The position numbers and the translations under genes were made by a program. This document shows, one piece after another, positions 8,760 to 17,193 of a DNA stretch of 64,000 nucleotides. This DNA is from Marinobacter excellens HL-55. Lineage in GTDB: Bacteria; Pseudomonadota; Gammaproteobacteria; Pseudomonadales; Oleiphilaceae. Positions within the stretch are counted from its first letter, which is position 1. Each line of letters begins with the position of its first letter. A model generated the notes under the pieces. It was given only the letters and a program-made list of their open reading frames with translations, searched no databases and was not told the origin of the DNA. Where the stretch lies: the NCBI GenBank assembly GCA_001314845.1, contig LJZQ01000010.1, positions 1 to 64,000 of the forward strand. The letters are read 5' to 3'.

Positions 8760-9497
8760 GTGAAACGCTCAATCCAGCTTAAATCGATTATCACGCTGCT
8801 GTGGTTTGGCCTGGCCAGTTCGTCGGTCCTGGCCGAAGAATCGCTGCTGCCGGCCTTCTCCAGGATGAGTTCTCTGGCCGACGGCTGGGAGCCGCTGGAA
8901 TTCCCGCGCATTGACCAGCACACTCGCTATGAACTGGTCACCGATGACGGCGTGCAGGTGGTCAAAGCCTCGGTCGACGGCAGCGCCTCTGGCCTGATTG
9001 CCAGGGTGGCGCTGGCGCCGGGTGATGCCTTGCTGCTGCGCTGGCAGTGGAAGGTGTCGAATGTGTTCGAGAAGGGCGACGCACGCACCAAGGCCGGTGA
9101 TGACTACCCCGCCCGCATCTACGTGGCGTTTGAGTTTCAGCCCGAAAAGGCCGGTTTTTTTGAGCGGGCTAAACGCAAAACGGTTGAGGTGATGTTTGGC
9201 GAAAGCCTGCCCGGCAATGCCCTCAACTACATCTGGGCCAACCGCTTGCCAGAGCAAACCTTCATTGCCAATGCCTTCACCGATCAAACCATGATGGTGG
9301 CGGTCAATTCCGGTTCAGAACAGGTTGGTCAGTGGGTGACGGTAGAACGGGACATAGTGGCGGACTACCGTGAAGCCTTTGGCGAGGAGCCTCCCCGCAT
9401 TATGGGCGTTGCCATTATGTCGGATGCCGACAATACCGGGGAGCAGGCACAGGCCTGGTATCGGGATGTGGAGTTGGTGAGGCCGGCAGCCCCCTGA
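8760..9497 (+). CDS. DUF3047 family exported protein
   Basis: Encodes 245 residues. It begins with a signal peptide (KRSIQLKSIITLLWFGLASS, predicted cut after VLA near residue 25). The mature part has the DUF3047 pattern: GWEPLEFPRI, LLLRWQWKVSNVF, DDYPARIYVAF, NYIWAN and IMGVAIMSDADNT. It is probably periplasmic; biochemical role unknown. The GTG at 8760 is chosen because GGGAG lies 7 bases before it and the signal peptide starts there; an ATG at 8718 is possible but gives a polar extension. Confidence 0.8.
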   Translation: MKRSIQLKSIITLLWFGLASSSVLAEESLLPAFSRMSSLADGWEPLEFPRIDQHTRYELVTDDGVQVVKASVDGSASGLIARVALAPGDALLLRWQWKVSNVFEKGDARTKAGDDYPARIYVAFEFQPEKAGFFERAKRKTVEVMFGESLPGNALNYIWANRLPEQTFIANAFTDQTMMVAVNSGSEQVGQWVTVERDIVADYREAFGEEPPRIMGVAIMSDADNTGEQAQAWYRDVELVRPAAP

Positions 9498-9505
9498 CGG
9501 CCAGA

Positions 9506-9531
9506 CATAAAAAAGGCCCCTTGGGGGGCCA
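9506..9531 (-). terminator. intrinsic terminator after fmdB
   Basis: On the minus strand GGCCCC-ccaa-GGGGCC is followed by TTTTTT, 25 bases after the fmdB stop. It should end the urt-ami-fmd transcript. On the plus strand the T run is missing, so it serves DUF3047 poorly. Confidence 0.8.
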
Positions 9532-9555
9532 AACACGTGAACTGTTTCATCCCGC

Positions 9556-9909
9556 TCAGTGGCTGATCATCCAGGGCCGCATGGAGGGGAACATCTTTTT
9601 GCCATCCGCCGTATAGAACAGCATCGCTTTGCCTGGCTTGGGCGAGCCGCAACCGCAGGCCCGGCTGTGTTCCTTATCGTTCGCCCGCCGGTCGGCGGTT
9701 GAAAACACCGGCTCATGGCGGGCCTGCTCGTTCCTGTCATGGGCGGCTTTCTTTGCCGGGTCCATGGCTGCAATCTGCGGCGGCAGCACAATCACCCGGG
9801 GCGACAACACCTTGCAGGTCGGGCATTCCGCCGGCTTGGCGGCGTCGTCCATGGTAGCCAGATTATGGAATAAGCCGTGCTCACGGCACTTGTAGTCGTA
9901 CACGGGCAT
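9556..9909 (-). CDS. fmdB: FmdB family zinc-ribbon protein
   Basis: Encodes 117 residues. The start, MPVYDYKC, is typical of FmdB, which was first described as a regulator of formamidase in Methylophilus. Putative zinc ligands are Cys8, Cys29 and Cys32 (CPTC). The usual second Cys of the first knuckle is His11 here. A Cys-rich ACGCG follows further on, with a long basic insert. It begins 5 bases after fmdA, the expected partner, and ends the nitrogen operon. Confidence 0.85.
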   Translation of the reverse strand: MPVYDYKCREHGLFHNLATMDDAAKPAECPTCKVLSPRVIVLPPQIAAMDPAKKAAHDRNEQARHEPVFSTADRRANDKEHSRACGCGSPKPGKAMLFYTADGKKMFPSMRPWMISH

Positions 9910-9914
9910 GGCGA

Positions 9915-11147
9915 TTACTCCTTGTCCTTCGACAGCGGTACGTCCATGCCCCCGCTGACCATCTTCTTCGGTCCGTCCGCCGACGGGTTGATGTCGAAAT
10001 CAAAGATGCCGGTTGGCAGCCAGAGCGTGGCGCAGGCGTTGGGTATATCCACCACCCCGCTGATGTGGCCTTCTACCGGCGCACAGCCCAGAATGGCGTA
10101 GGCCTGGGCCTTGGTGTAGCCAAACTTGGTCATGTACTCGATGGCGTTGAGGCAGGCCTGACGATAAGCCACGTGCACGTCGAGATAATGCTGGCCGCCG
10201 TCTTCATCTACCGAGATGCCTTCAAAGATCACGTAATCGTCGTACCGGGGTTTGATCGGGCTGGGCTTGAACACCGGGTTCTTGATGCCGTATTTCTTCA
10301 CGCCATCCTTGATCAGATTGACCCGCAGATGAATCCAGCCGGCCATTTCGATGGCGCCACAGAAAGTGATCTCACCGTCGCCCTGACTGAAATGAAGATC
10401 CCCCACCGACAAGCCGGCGCCGTCCACATACACCGGGAAGTACACCTTGGAGCCGCGAGACAAGTCTTTGATGTCGCAGTTACCACCGTGCTCACGGGGC
10501 GGCACGGTACGGGCACCTTCAGCCCCGGCGGCTTTGGCGGCCTCGCCTTTCATCTGGCCCATGTGGGCTGTATCGCCATTCGGCAGGGCGGCCAGCTCCG
10601 GAATCCGCTCCGGGTCGGTGGCCACCAGTCCTGCCTCACGTTTGTTCCAGGTATCCAGCAGTTCCTTTGAAGGCAGGCAGCCGATCAGGCCAGGGTGAAT
10701 CAAACCGGCGAATTCCACGTTGGGTATGTGGCGGGATTTGGTGAACATGCCGTTGAAGTCCCAGATACTTTTCTGAGCTTCCGGGAAGTGTTCGGTCAAG
10801 AAGCCGCCACCGTTCTTTTTGGAGAAGAAGCCGTTAAAGCCCCACTGGCTCTCTTCAAAGGTGCCGATGTCGAGGATATCCACTTCCAGCAGATCGCCCG
10901 GCTCTGCCCCTTCCACGCCAATCGGACCCGACAGGAAGTGCACCTGGCTGAGGTCTACATCGCGCACGTCATCGGCGCTGTCGTTGTTCTTGATCTGGCC
11001 GCCGGTCCAGTCATAGCACTCCACGATGAAGTCATCGCCGGGTTTGACGGTGGCCACCAGGGGAATGTCCGGGTGCCAGCGGTTGTGAATCTTGTCGTTC
11101 TCGTAGGCGGACTTGTTCAGATCGATCTTGATGATGGTTTCAGCCAT
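9915..11147 (-). CDS. fmdA: formamidase
   Basis: Encodes 410 residues, cytoplasmic. It hydrolyses formamide to formate and ammonia (acetamidase/formamidase family). Family features are the opening IKIDLNKSAYENDKIHNRWHPDIP, the VPPREHGGNCDIKDL segment that forms the metal/active-site region, GDLHFSQGDGEI and the closing CAPVEGHISGVVDIPNAC. The length is normal for FmdA. AAGGAG lies about 9 bases before the ATG. A palindrome shared with the urtA upstream region lies 98 bases upstream, within the end of the preceding gene, so fmdA may have its own regulated promoter. Confidence 0.93.
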   Translation of the reverse strand: MAETIIKIDLNKSAYENDKIHNRWHPDIPLVATVKPGDDFIVECYDWTGGQIKNNDSADDVRDVDLSQVHFLSGPIGVEGAEPGDLLEVDILDIGTFEESQWGFNGFFSKKNGGGFLTEHFPEAQKSIWDFNGMFTKSRHIPNVEFAGLIHPGLIGCLPSKELLDTWNKREAGLVATDPERIPELAALPNGDTAHMGQMKGEAAKAAGAEGARTVPPREHGGNCDIKDLSRGSKVYFPVYVDGAGLSVGDLHFSQGDGEITFCGAIEMAGWIHLRVNLIKDGVKKYGIKNPVFKPSPIKPRYDDYVIFEGISVDEDGGQHYLDVHVAYRQACLNAIEYMTKFGYTKAQAYAILGCAPVEGHISGVVDIPNACATLWLPTGIFDFDINPSADGPKKMVSGGMDVPLSKDKE

Positions 11148-11244
11148 AACGGGCGCTCCTTGGGTTTGGCTTGCACGGTTAAGTCACAGCCTTACTATCG
11201 GAGATCCCGCCCCGGGCAGGTATTCGCGAAATGGCCCCGGTACC

Positions 11245-11260
11245 TACGTCATTCGACGTA
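11245..11260 (-). promoter_or_regulatory. candidate response-regulator operator upstream of fmdA
   Basis: Minus-strand TACGTCGAATGACGTA, an imperfect palindrome overlapping the last codons and stop of the AAA+ gene. It matches the site upstream of urtA (TGCGTCAAATGACGTA) at 14 of 16 positions, and both lie about 100-120 bases before a start codon. Confidence 0.55.
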
Positions 11261-12292
11261 TTGGCGAATGCTGACCGTGTGTTTGTCCACATCGGCCTCA
11301 AACCGCTGGCACTCCGGATGGGCCAGCAACGCCCGCGCAACCGCCGGCTCCAGACGCTGACGAAACGCCCGTAACATCTCCCGCGCGCCATAACGACTGT
11401 CATAACCACGGCACAGTTCCGTGCGCAGATTCGGTGACAAAGTCAGTTCCGCATGTTTGCGGGCCAGGCGCTTGTTCAGCCCCGCCAGCTCGATGTCCAG
11501 CAGCGCGTCCAGCCAGTTGTCGGTGAGGGTGTTGTAGCTCAGGATCTGGTCAATCCGGTTGAGAAACTCCGGATCAAAATGGCGCCGAAGCGCGGCATCC
11601 CGAATGGTTTCGCCCGAGCCGCGTGACAGCCCCAGCCATCGCCGCCAGCCTCGCTGATAGCGGTGATGGTGGGCCTCCGCGTCCAGCGCGCCGGCGTTAC
11701 TGGTCATGAAGATCAGGGTATTGCGAAAGTCGATTTCCCGATTGCCGGATGGGAATACCAGCCGGCCAGTATCCAGCACATTCAGCAGGGTGCGGACCAC
11801 TTCTTTGCTGGCCTTTTCAATCTCGTCGAACAGCACGATGCCCGGTTTGCTGAACGAGCCTTGGACCTTGTCCAGATCGAACAGACTATGGCCCTCCTTG
11901 CTGCCCACGTAACCCGGCGGTGCGCCGGTGAGCGCCGCCGAATAATGTTCCTGAGCCAGGGTATTCATGTCGATGCGGCACAGACCATCGCGGTTGCCAT
12001 GAATGGCCTCGGCGATCAGCCTTACGGTTTCGGTTTTGCCCACACCGGTCGGGCCAAGGAACAGGTGCACCGCCAACGGCCGGTTTTCTTCTCCGATGTC
12101 GGCTTTTACCCGCACCAGCATCGACTCCATCGCCGTGAGCGCCTCATCCTGGCCCACAATGTTTGCCCGCAAACGGGCCATCACAGCCTCAGGCTCGAAG
12201 CGAAACCGGGAAGCACGAACCGGGCCTGAAGCGGCCCGGTTCTTGTCATTGGTCTCCCGGTTGGCTTCCAGCCGTTCATTGATAAACGGCAT
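11249..12292 (-). CDS. AmiB-like single-domain AAA+ ATPase (ClpA/B type)
   Basis: Encodes 347 residues. It has one Hsp100-type AAA+ module: Walker A GPTGVGKT (about residue 80), the pore-like loop GAPPGYVGSKEG, Walker B VLFDEIEK, the sensor IFMTSNAG and an arginine-finger-like FLNRID, followed by a ClpB-type C-terminal small domain. It lacks the N-terminal Clp domain and the second AAA domain. Position directly after amiE matches amiB of the Pseudomonas amiEBCRS operon, whose product is a ClpB-like protein. A chaperone or assembly role for the amidase is possible but unproven. Confidence 0.8.
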   Translation of the reverse strand: MPFINERLEANRETNDKNRAASGPVRASRFRFEPEAVMARLRANIVGQDEALTAMESMLVRVKADIGEENRPLAVHLFLGPTGVGKTETVRLIAEAIHGNRDGLCRIDMNTLAQEHYSAALTGAPPGYVGSKEGHSLFDLDKVQGSFSKPGIVLFDEIEKASKEVVRTLLNVLDTGRLVFPSGNREIDFRNTLIFMTSNAGALDAEAHHHRYQRGWRRWLGLSRGSGETIRDAALRRHFDPEFLNRIDQILSYNTLTDNWLDALLDIELAGLNKRLARKHAELTLSPNLRTELCRGYDSRYGAREMLRAFRQRLEPAVARALLAHPECQRFEADVDKHTVSIRQYVE

Positions 12293-12307
12293 CTGTGCCT
12301 CCCGGGC

Positions 12308-13354
12308 TTAGGCCCCTGCGGATTTTTCCTTACCGTCAAACGGCAACTCGCCCACCGGGCACTCGGCGGTGCCCACGGTTTTGCGGGTCATGGCTTCGAC
12401 ATTCTCCTGCGCCTTCTGCGCGTCCATCACCCAGGTGCGGTAGAACTCGAACGGGCAATCGGCAATGCCCTTGTCGCCATCGCCGGAGGCATGCACGCCG
12501 GTATAGCCCCGATGCAGCAGCTTGAACAGATGGTTCTGGGACTGATCGTTCTGGCGCGCATCGCGAATCTGACTGACCGAAAGCTGGGCATACTGAATGC
12601 CCATGTCTTCCTCACCGCACTCGCCAAGAGTACGGCCATCAAACCCGATGATCGCGGAATGGCCAAAATAGGAATACACGCCATCAAAACCCGACGCGTT
12701 CGCCACCGCCACATAACAGTTGTTGGCCCAGGCCATGCTCTTGGCCATCATCACCTGCTGCTCCTTGGCCGGGTACATATAGCCCTGACAGCGCACAATC
12801 AACTCCGCCCCCTTCATGGCACAGTCACGCCAGATCTCCGGATAGTTGCCGTCGTCACAGATGATCAGACTGATCTTCATGCCCTTGGGGCCTTCGGTCA
12901 CGTAGGTGGTGTCACCAGGGTACCAGCCCTCAATCGGGCACCAGGGAATGCACTTGCGGTATTTCTGAACAATCTCACCCTCGTTATTGATCAGCACCAG
13001 GGTGTTGTAAGGCGCTTTTTTCGGGTGATCTTCATGGCGCTCGCCGGTTAACGAAAACACCCCCCAGGTATTGGCCTCGCGGCACGCCGCAGAGAAAATA
13101 GCGGTCTCGTCACCGGGGATAGTGGCGGCGGTCTCCATCATCTCATCGTTGTCGTACATGATGCCCATGGTGCTGTACTCCGGGAACACCACCAGATCCA
13201 TCCCCGGAAGCCCCACCTTCATGCCCTTGATCATCTCGGCAATCTTGCGGGCGTTGGCGAGCACCTCGTCTTTGGTGTGCAAGCGGGGCATCTTGTAGTT
13301 CACCACCGCCACACCAACGGTATCGTTACTGCTGGAAATATCACCGTGTCTCAT
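12308..13354 (-). CDS. amiE: aliphatic amidase
   Basis: Encodes 348 residues of the nitrilase superfamily and hydrolyses short aliphatic amides such as acetamide to the acid and ammonia in the cytoplasm. The catalytic triad is present at the expected positions: Glu59 (VVFPEYS), Lys134 (QKYRKCIPW) and Cys166 ([12 protein letters not shown]). The start, [20 protein letters not shown], and length are those of AmiE. An AGGAG precedes the ATG. The AAA+ gene follows after 15 bases. A large inverted repeat separates it from urtE upstream. Confidence 0.95.
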   Translation of the reverse strand: MRHGDISSSNDTVGVAVVNYKMPRLHTKDEVLANARKIAEMIKGMKVGLPGMDLVVFPEYSTMGIMYDNDEMMETAATIPGDETAIFSAACREANTWGVFSLTGERHEDHPKKAPYNTLVLINNEGEIVQKYRKCIPWCPIEGWYPGDTTYVTEGPKGMKISLIICDDGNYPEIWRDCAMKGAELIVRCQGYMYPAKEQQVMMAKSMAWANNCYVAVANASGFDGVYSYFGHSAIIGFDGRTLGECGEEDMGIQYAQLSVSQIRDARQNDQSQNHLFKLLHRGYTGVHASGDGDKGIADCPFEFYRTWVMDAQKAQENVEAMTRKTVGTAECPVGELPFDGKEKSAGA

Positions 13355-13419
13355 CTTGTTCTCCTGAAAGTCCGAGTGTTTTTGACTACAGCTCTAACGT
13401 CTGGGCCGGTGAGGTGGGT

Positions 13420-13501
13420 GAGTGGTTCCGAAACCGTATGCGGCAGGGATGCCGCATCCGAGACTACATGGATGTATTCACGGCGTGTTTCGGAAGCACT
13501 C
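13420..13501. repeat. nested inverted repeat between urtE and amiE
   Basis: Outer arms GAGTGgTTCCGAAAC (13420-13434) and GTTTCGGAAgCACTC (13487-13501) pair at 14 of 15 positions. Inside are a perfect hairpin TGCGGCA-ggga-TGCCGCA (13439-13456) and a small palindrome around acatggatgt. It looks like a dispersed intergenic palindrome or an RNA processing/attenuation structure. No second copy was noticed in the window. Confidence 0.7.
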
Positions 13502-13526
13502 GCCCGCCTCAGCGGCTTCCACCCAA

Positions 13527-14216
13527 TTAAACAGCCAAATAACTGGCAATCTTTTGCTGATCCGCGTCCTCCCGAAGCTCCTCGTGAACAATGGCCCCCT
13601 TCTCGATCACCAGAATCCGGTCTGCCGCATCCATCACAAAACTGAGCACCTGCTCCGACACCACAATCGACAACCCCCGCTCATCCCGAATCCGTCGCAG
13701 GGTCTGGGCAATCTCCTTGATGATGTTGGGCTGAATGCCCTCCGTGGGCTCATCCAGCAACAGCACCTTCGGCCGAGTGGCGAGGGCCCGGGCAATCGCC
13801 AGCTGTTGCTGCTGGCCGCCCGAGAGATTGCCTCCGCGCCGGTTCTGCATTTCCTTGAGCACCGGAAACAACTCATACAGATCCTCCGGCACCTTTTTTT
13901 CACCCACCGCCGCCAGCGCCGTTTCAATGTTCTCCCGCACCGTCAGCGTGGGGAAAATCATCCGCCCCTGGGGCACAAAACCAATACCGGCCCGCACCCG
14001 CTGAAAGCTCTTCAGGCTGGAAATGTTGGTGCCATCCAGACTGACCTCGCCGCCTTTGGTCGGTGTCATACCCACCAGCGATTTCATTAGCGTGGTCTTG
14101 CCCATACCGTTGCGCCCCACCACCGCCACAATTTCGTTTTTTGCCACGTCCAGGTTCAGGTCTTCGATAATGGTGCTCTGGCCATAGGCCACCGAATGAT
14201 GTTTCAAGCTCAGCAT
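13527..14216 (-). CDS. urtE: urea/amide ABC transporter, ATP-binding subunit UrtE
   Basis: Encodes 229 residues, an LivF-type ATPase. Walker A GRNGMGKTT (about residue 36), signature LSGGQQQQLAIAR, Walker B LLLDEPTEG and a VVSEQ switch region are intact. The EGIQPNI stretch after Walker B is typical of UrtE. It is one base pair short of overlapping urtD and is last of the five transporter genes. It pairs with UrtD to drive import through UrtB and UrtC. Confidence 0.9.
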   Translation of the reverse strand: MLSLKHHSVAYGQSTIIEDLNLDVAKNEIVAVVGRNGMGKTTLMKSLVGMTPTKGGEVSLDGTNISSLKSFQRVRAGIGFVPQGRMIFPTLTVRENIETALAAVGEKKVPEDLYELFPVLKEMQNRRGGNLSGGQQQQLAIARALATRPKVLLLDEPTEGIQPNIIKEIAQTLRRIRDERGLSIVVSEQVLSFVMDAADRILVIEKGAIVHEELREDADQQKIASYLAV

Positions 14217-14218
14217 GA

Positions 14219-14980
14219 TCAGTGCCCCAAGTAGACTTCGATGACTTTCGGGTCCGCCTTCACGTGCTCGATGGACCCCTCCGAAAGAACCTTGCCCTGA
14301 TGCATCACCGTCACCCGGTCGGCGATGTCGCCGACAAACTGCATATCGTGCTCAATCACCAGCACCGTGTGGTCTTTGGTAATCATCTTGAGCAGTTCTG
14401 CGGTTTTCTGGCGCTCCGCCACCGACATGCCGGCCACCGGCTCGTCCAGCATGATCAGCTCCGGCTTCTGGATCAGTAGCATGCCGATTTCCAGCCACTG
14501 CTTCTGACCGTGGCTGAGCAGCGCAGCGGGTTGGTCCAGCAGATCGTCCAGAAAGATCTTTTTCGCGACTGCCTCGACTTCCTCCACCACCGCCAGATCC
14601 CGCTTGAAGGCCAGAGCCCCCATCACCGAATGGCCCTGTGGATAAGACACCTCCAGGTTTTCGAACACCGTCAGATCCTCAAATACCGAGGGGGTCTGGA
14701 ATTTTCGACCAACACCGGCATGAACAATCTGGTGCTCCTTGAGTTTGGTCAGCTCTTTGCCCGCAAACTTGATGGAACCCGAGGTCGCTTTGGTTTTGCC
14801 GCAGATCAGGTCCAGCACCGTGGTTTTACCGGCACCGTTAGGGCCGATGATCACCCGGATCTCCTGGGGATCGAGATAGAACGACAGGTCATCGACCGCC
14901 TTGAAACCATCGAACGACACCGTCAAACCCTCAACCGCCAGCAGGAAATCTCCGTTTTTTCGCTTGGCTGCACTCATCAC
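14219..14980 (-). CDS. urtD: urea/amide ABC transporter, ATP-binding subunit UrtD
   Basis: Encodes 253 residues, an LivG-type ATPase. Walker A GPNGAGKTT, signature LSHGQKQWLEIGMLL (the SHGQKQWLEIG variant is typical of UrtD) and Walker B IMLDEPVAGM are complete. It overlaps the urtC stop by 4 bases (ATGA), indicating translational coupling. The start could also be the second Met. Confidence 0.92.
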   Translation of the reverse strand: MMSAAKRKNGDFLLAVEGLTVSFDGFKAVDDLSFYLDPQEIRVIIGPNGAGKTTVLDLICGKTKATSGSIKFAGKELTKLKEHQIVHAGVGRKFQTPSVFEDLTVFENLEVSYPQGHSVMGALAFKRDLAVVEEVEAVAKKIFLDDLLDQPAALLSHGQKQWLEIGMLLIQKPELIMLDEPVAGMSVAERQKTAELLKMITKDHTVLVIEHDMQFVGDIADRVTVMHQGKVLSEGSIEHVKADPKVIEVYLGH

Positions 14981-16176
14981 GATTTCTCCGGACTGTAGTG
15001 ATCGATCATCGGATCGTAATCCTTGGCTTTTTCAGCGTTCGGCTTGCCGGCCACAGGCGCCACCGCCGGCGTGGCCTCCGCCTTTTTGCGCTTGAAGAGT
15101 CGGTCTTCCAAGGGCATGACGTAGGTCTGGTACAGGCCTGCCAAACCATTGGGAAACGCCAGCACTACCCCGATGAATAGCGCGCCCATGGCGAACGGCC
15201 ACAACTCCGGGAAAGATTCTGAAAAGCCGCTCTTGGCCGCATTCACCAGCAGCGCGCCGTATACCGCGCCGAGAATCGACAAGCGACCGCCCAGGGCGCA
15301 GAAGATCACCATCTCGATGGAGGCGACGATGCCGATGAACGAGGGCGACATGAACCCGACACTCAGGGTAAACAGCGCGCCGCCAATACCGGCAAAGGCT
15401 GCGGCCAGGCAGAACACAAAGATTTTGAAGGCTGCCACGTCATACCCTGAGAAGCGCACCCGGTTTTCCTGGGCATTCATCGCCACCAGAATTCGGCCGA
15501 GCTTGCGCTGCTGGATCAGGCGGGCGGTAAACAGGCACACAAACAACATGGCCACGGTCACGAAATACAGCGCATTCTTGGCTTCGTCGGTCCGGATTTC
15601 CCAGCCCATCAGCGTTCGAAGATCGGTGATACCATTGATGCCACCGGTAAAGCCCTGCTGACCGATGATTAGGATGGTCAGGATGGCCGCGATGGCCTGG
15701 GTGATGATGGCGAAGTACACGCCACCTACCCGTCGGGTGAACATGGCAAAGCCAATGATGAAGGCCAGCAGCACCGGCACCCCAATCACCGCCAGCAGGG
15801 TGAAGGCAAAGCTGTTGAACGGCTCCCAGAACCACGGCAACGCCGTGATCTGGTTCCAGTCCATGAAGTCCGGAATGCCCGGGGTGGACTGGATGGATGT
15901 TGCCTCAGGAGTCGATGCTTCCAGCTTGAGGTACATGGCCATGCAGTAGCCGCCAAGACCAAAAAACACGCCCTGACCGAGGCTCAGAATGCCGGCCTTG
16001 CCCCAACACATCACCAGGCCAATGGCGACAAAGGCATAGGTCAGATACTTGCCGACCATGTTCAGCCGAAAGGAATCCAGTGCAACCGGCAGAATAACCA
16101 CCAGCAACAAGGCCAGTGCCAGGTAATACAGTCCCTCGCGGGATACAAACCATTTCAGGATGGGGGATTGCTTCAT
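14977..16176 (-). CDS. urtC: urea/amide ABC transporter permease UrtC
   Basis: Encodes 399 residues, a LivM-type inner-membrane permease with about ten hydrophobic segments. Family motifs are MCWGKAGILSLGQGVFFGLGGY near residue 60 and GALFTLSVGFMSPSFIG later; a charged, Ala/Pro-rich cytoplasmic tail closes the protein. It follows urtB after 9 bases and would form the channel with UrtB. Confidence 0.92.
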   Translation of the reverse strand: MKQSPILKWFVSREGLYYLALALLLVVILPVALDSFRLNMVGKYLTYAFVAIGLVMCWGKAGILSLGQGVFFGLGGYCMAMYLKLEASTPEATSIQSTPGIPDFMDWNQITALPWFWEPFNSFAFTLLAVIGVPVLLAFIIGFAMFTRRVGGVYFAIITQAIAAILTILIIGQQGFTGGINGITDLRTLMGWEIRTDEAKNALYFVTVAMLFVCLFTARLIQQRKLGRILVAMNAQENRVRFSGYDVAAFKIFVFCLAAAFAGIGGALFTLSVGFMSPSFIGIVASIEMVIFCALGGRLSILGAVYGALLVNAAKSGFSESFPELWPFAMGALFIGVVLAFPNGLAGLYQTYVMPLEDRLFKRKKAEATPAVAPVAGKPNAEKAKDYDPMIDHYSPEKS

Positions 16177-16185
16177 GACAGTCTC

Positions 16186-17112
16186 CTAGCGACGGATCTT
16201 CAGAGCCATTAATCCTTCCGGGCGCAGCATCAGAATGCCGACAACAACCAGAAGCGTAAGAACCTTGGCCATCGATCCACTGAGGAAGAATTCCATGGTG
16301 GACTGGGCCTGGGAGATGCCAAATGCTGAGATGATGGTGCCGATCAGGCTCTGCGCGCCGCCGAACACCACCACCAGGAAGGTGTCGACGATGTAGGCCT
16401 GGCCCGAGGATGGCCCGGTGGAGCCGATCATCGTGAACGCGGCGCCGGCAATACCGGCAATGCCGCACCCAAGCGCAAAGGTTGCCCGATCTACACCGGC
16501 GCTGTTGATGCCCACGGCCTCCGCCATCGGGCGGTTTTGCACCACGGCCCGCACCTTCTTGCCCCAACCTGACCGGTACATCAGGAAGTACACCCCGAGC
16601 GCGATGGACAACGCGATGATCATCACGAACAGCCCGTTGATGGGCAGATCAACCATGTCTGTTACCTGGATAGAACCCAACATCCAGTCTGGCAGCGTGA
16701 CACCCACTTCCCGAGCACCAAAGATCGAACGGTAAGCTTGCTGCAGGATCAGGCTCAGGCCCCAGGTGGCCAACAGGGTATCCAGCGGCCGGCGATACAG
16801 ATGCCGAACCATGGCCCATTCGACAAATGCCCCCAGTGCCGCACACACCAGAAAGGCAAGAATCATGGCTATGAAAAAGTAGCCCCCGAACAGTCCAGGG
16901 AGATAGCTCTCGAACAAACCGGAGGTTAAATAGGTGGTGTAGGCGCCGAGGATCATGAATTCCCCGTGAGCCATATTGATCACCCCCATCTGACCAAAAA
17001 TGATCGCCAGGCCGAGAGCCATCAGTACGAACACTGAGAACAGGGACAGCCCGGCGAATCCCTGCATGGCAAATATCGACATCAATTCACTGCTGGTGTA
17101 GCCATCGAACAT
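16186..17112 (-). CDS. urtB: urea/amide ABC transporter permease UrtB
   Basis: Encodes 308 residues, a LivH-type permease with about eight membrane segments. VINMAHGEFMILGAYTTY near residue 45 is the family hallmark, followed by LATWGLSLILQQAYR and GCGIAGIAGAAFTMIGS. It lacks the long N-terminal periplasmic extension found in many proteobacterial UrtB proteins, so it is the short form. It lies 82 bases after urtA. Confidence 0.9.
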   Translation of the reverse strand: MFDGYTSSELMSIFAMQGFAGLSLFSVFVLMALGLAIIFGQMGVINMAHGEFMILGAYTTYLTSGLFESYLPGLFGGYFFIAMILAFLVCAALGAFVEWAMVRHLYRRPLDTLLATWGLSLILQQAYRSIFGAREVGVTLPDWMLGSIQVTDMVDLPINGLFVMIIALSIALGVYFLMYRSGWGKKVRAVVQNRPMAEAVGINSAGVDRATFALGCGIAGIAGAAFTMIGSTGPSSGQAYIVDTFLVVVFGGAQSLIGTIISAFGISQAQSTMEFFLSGSMAKVLTLLVVVGILMLRPEGLMALKIRR

Positions 17113-17193
17113 GACCCTTACTCCCCTTGAGATAACGCACTCAACTGCATCTGAATCCAGAAGTCGGCGCCCGCAGGCGCCAACCCGATCTGC

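Noticed and set aside
9530..9545. CACGTG-containing sequence near 9534 as a possible third parS
   Set aside because: Only the central hexamer matches; the flanks do not form the GTTCC/GGAAC arms.
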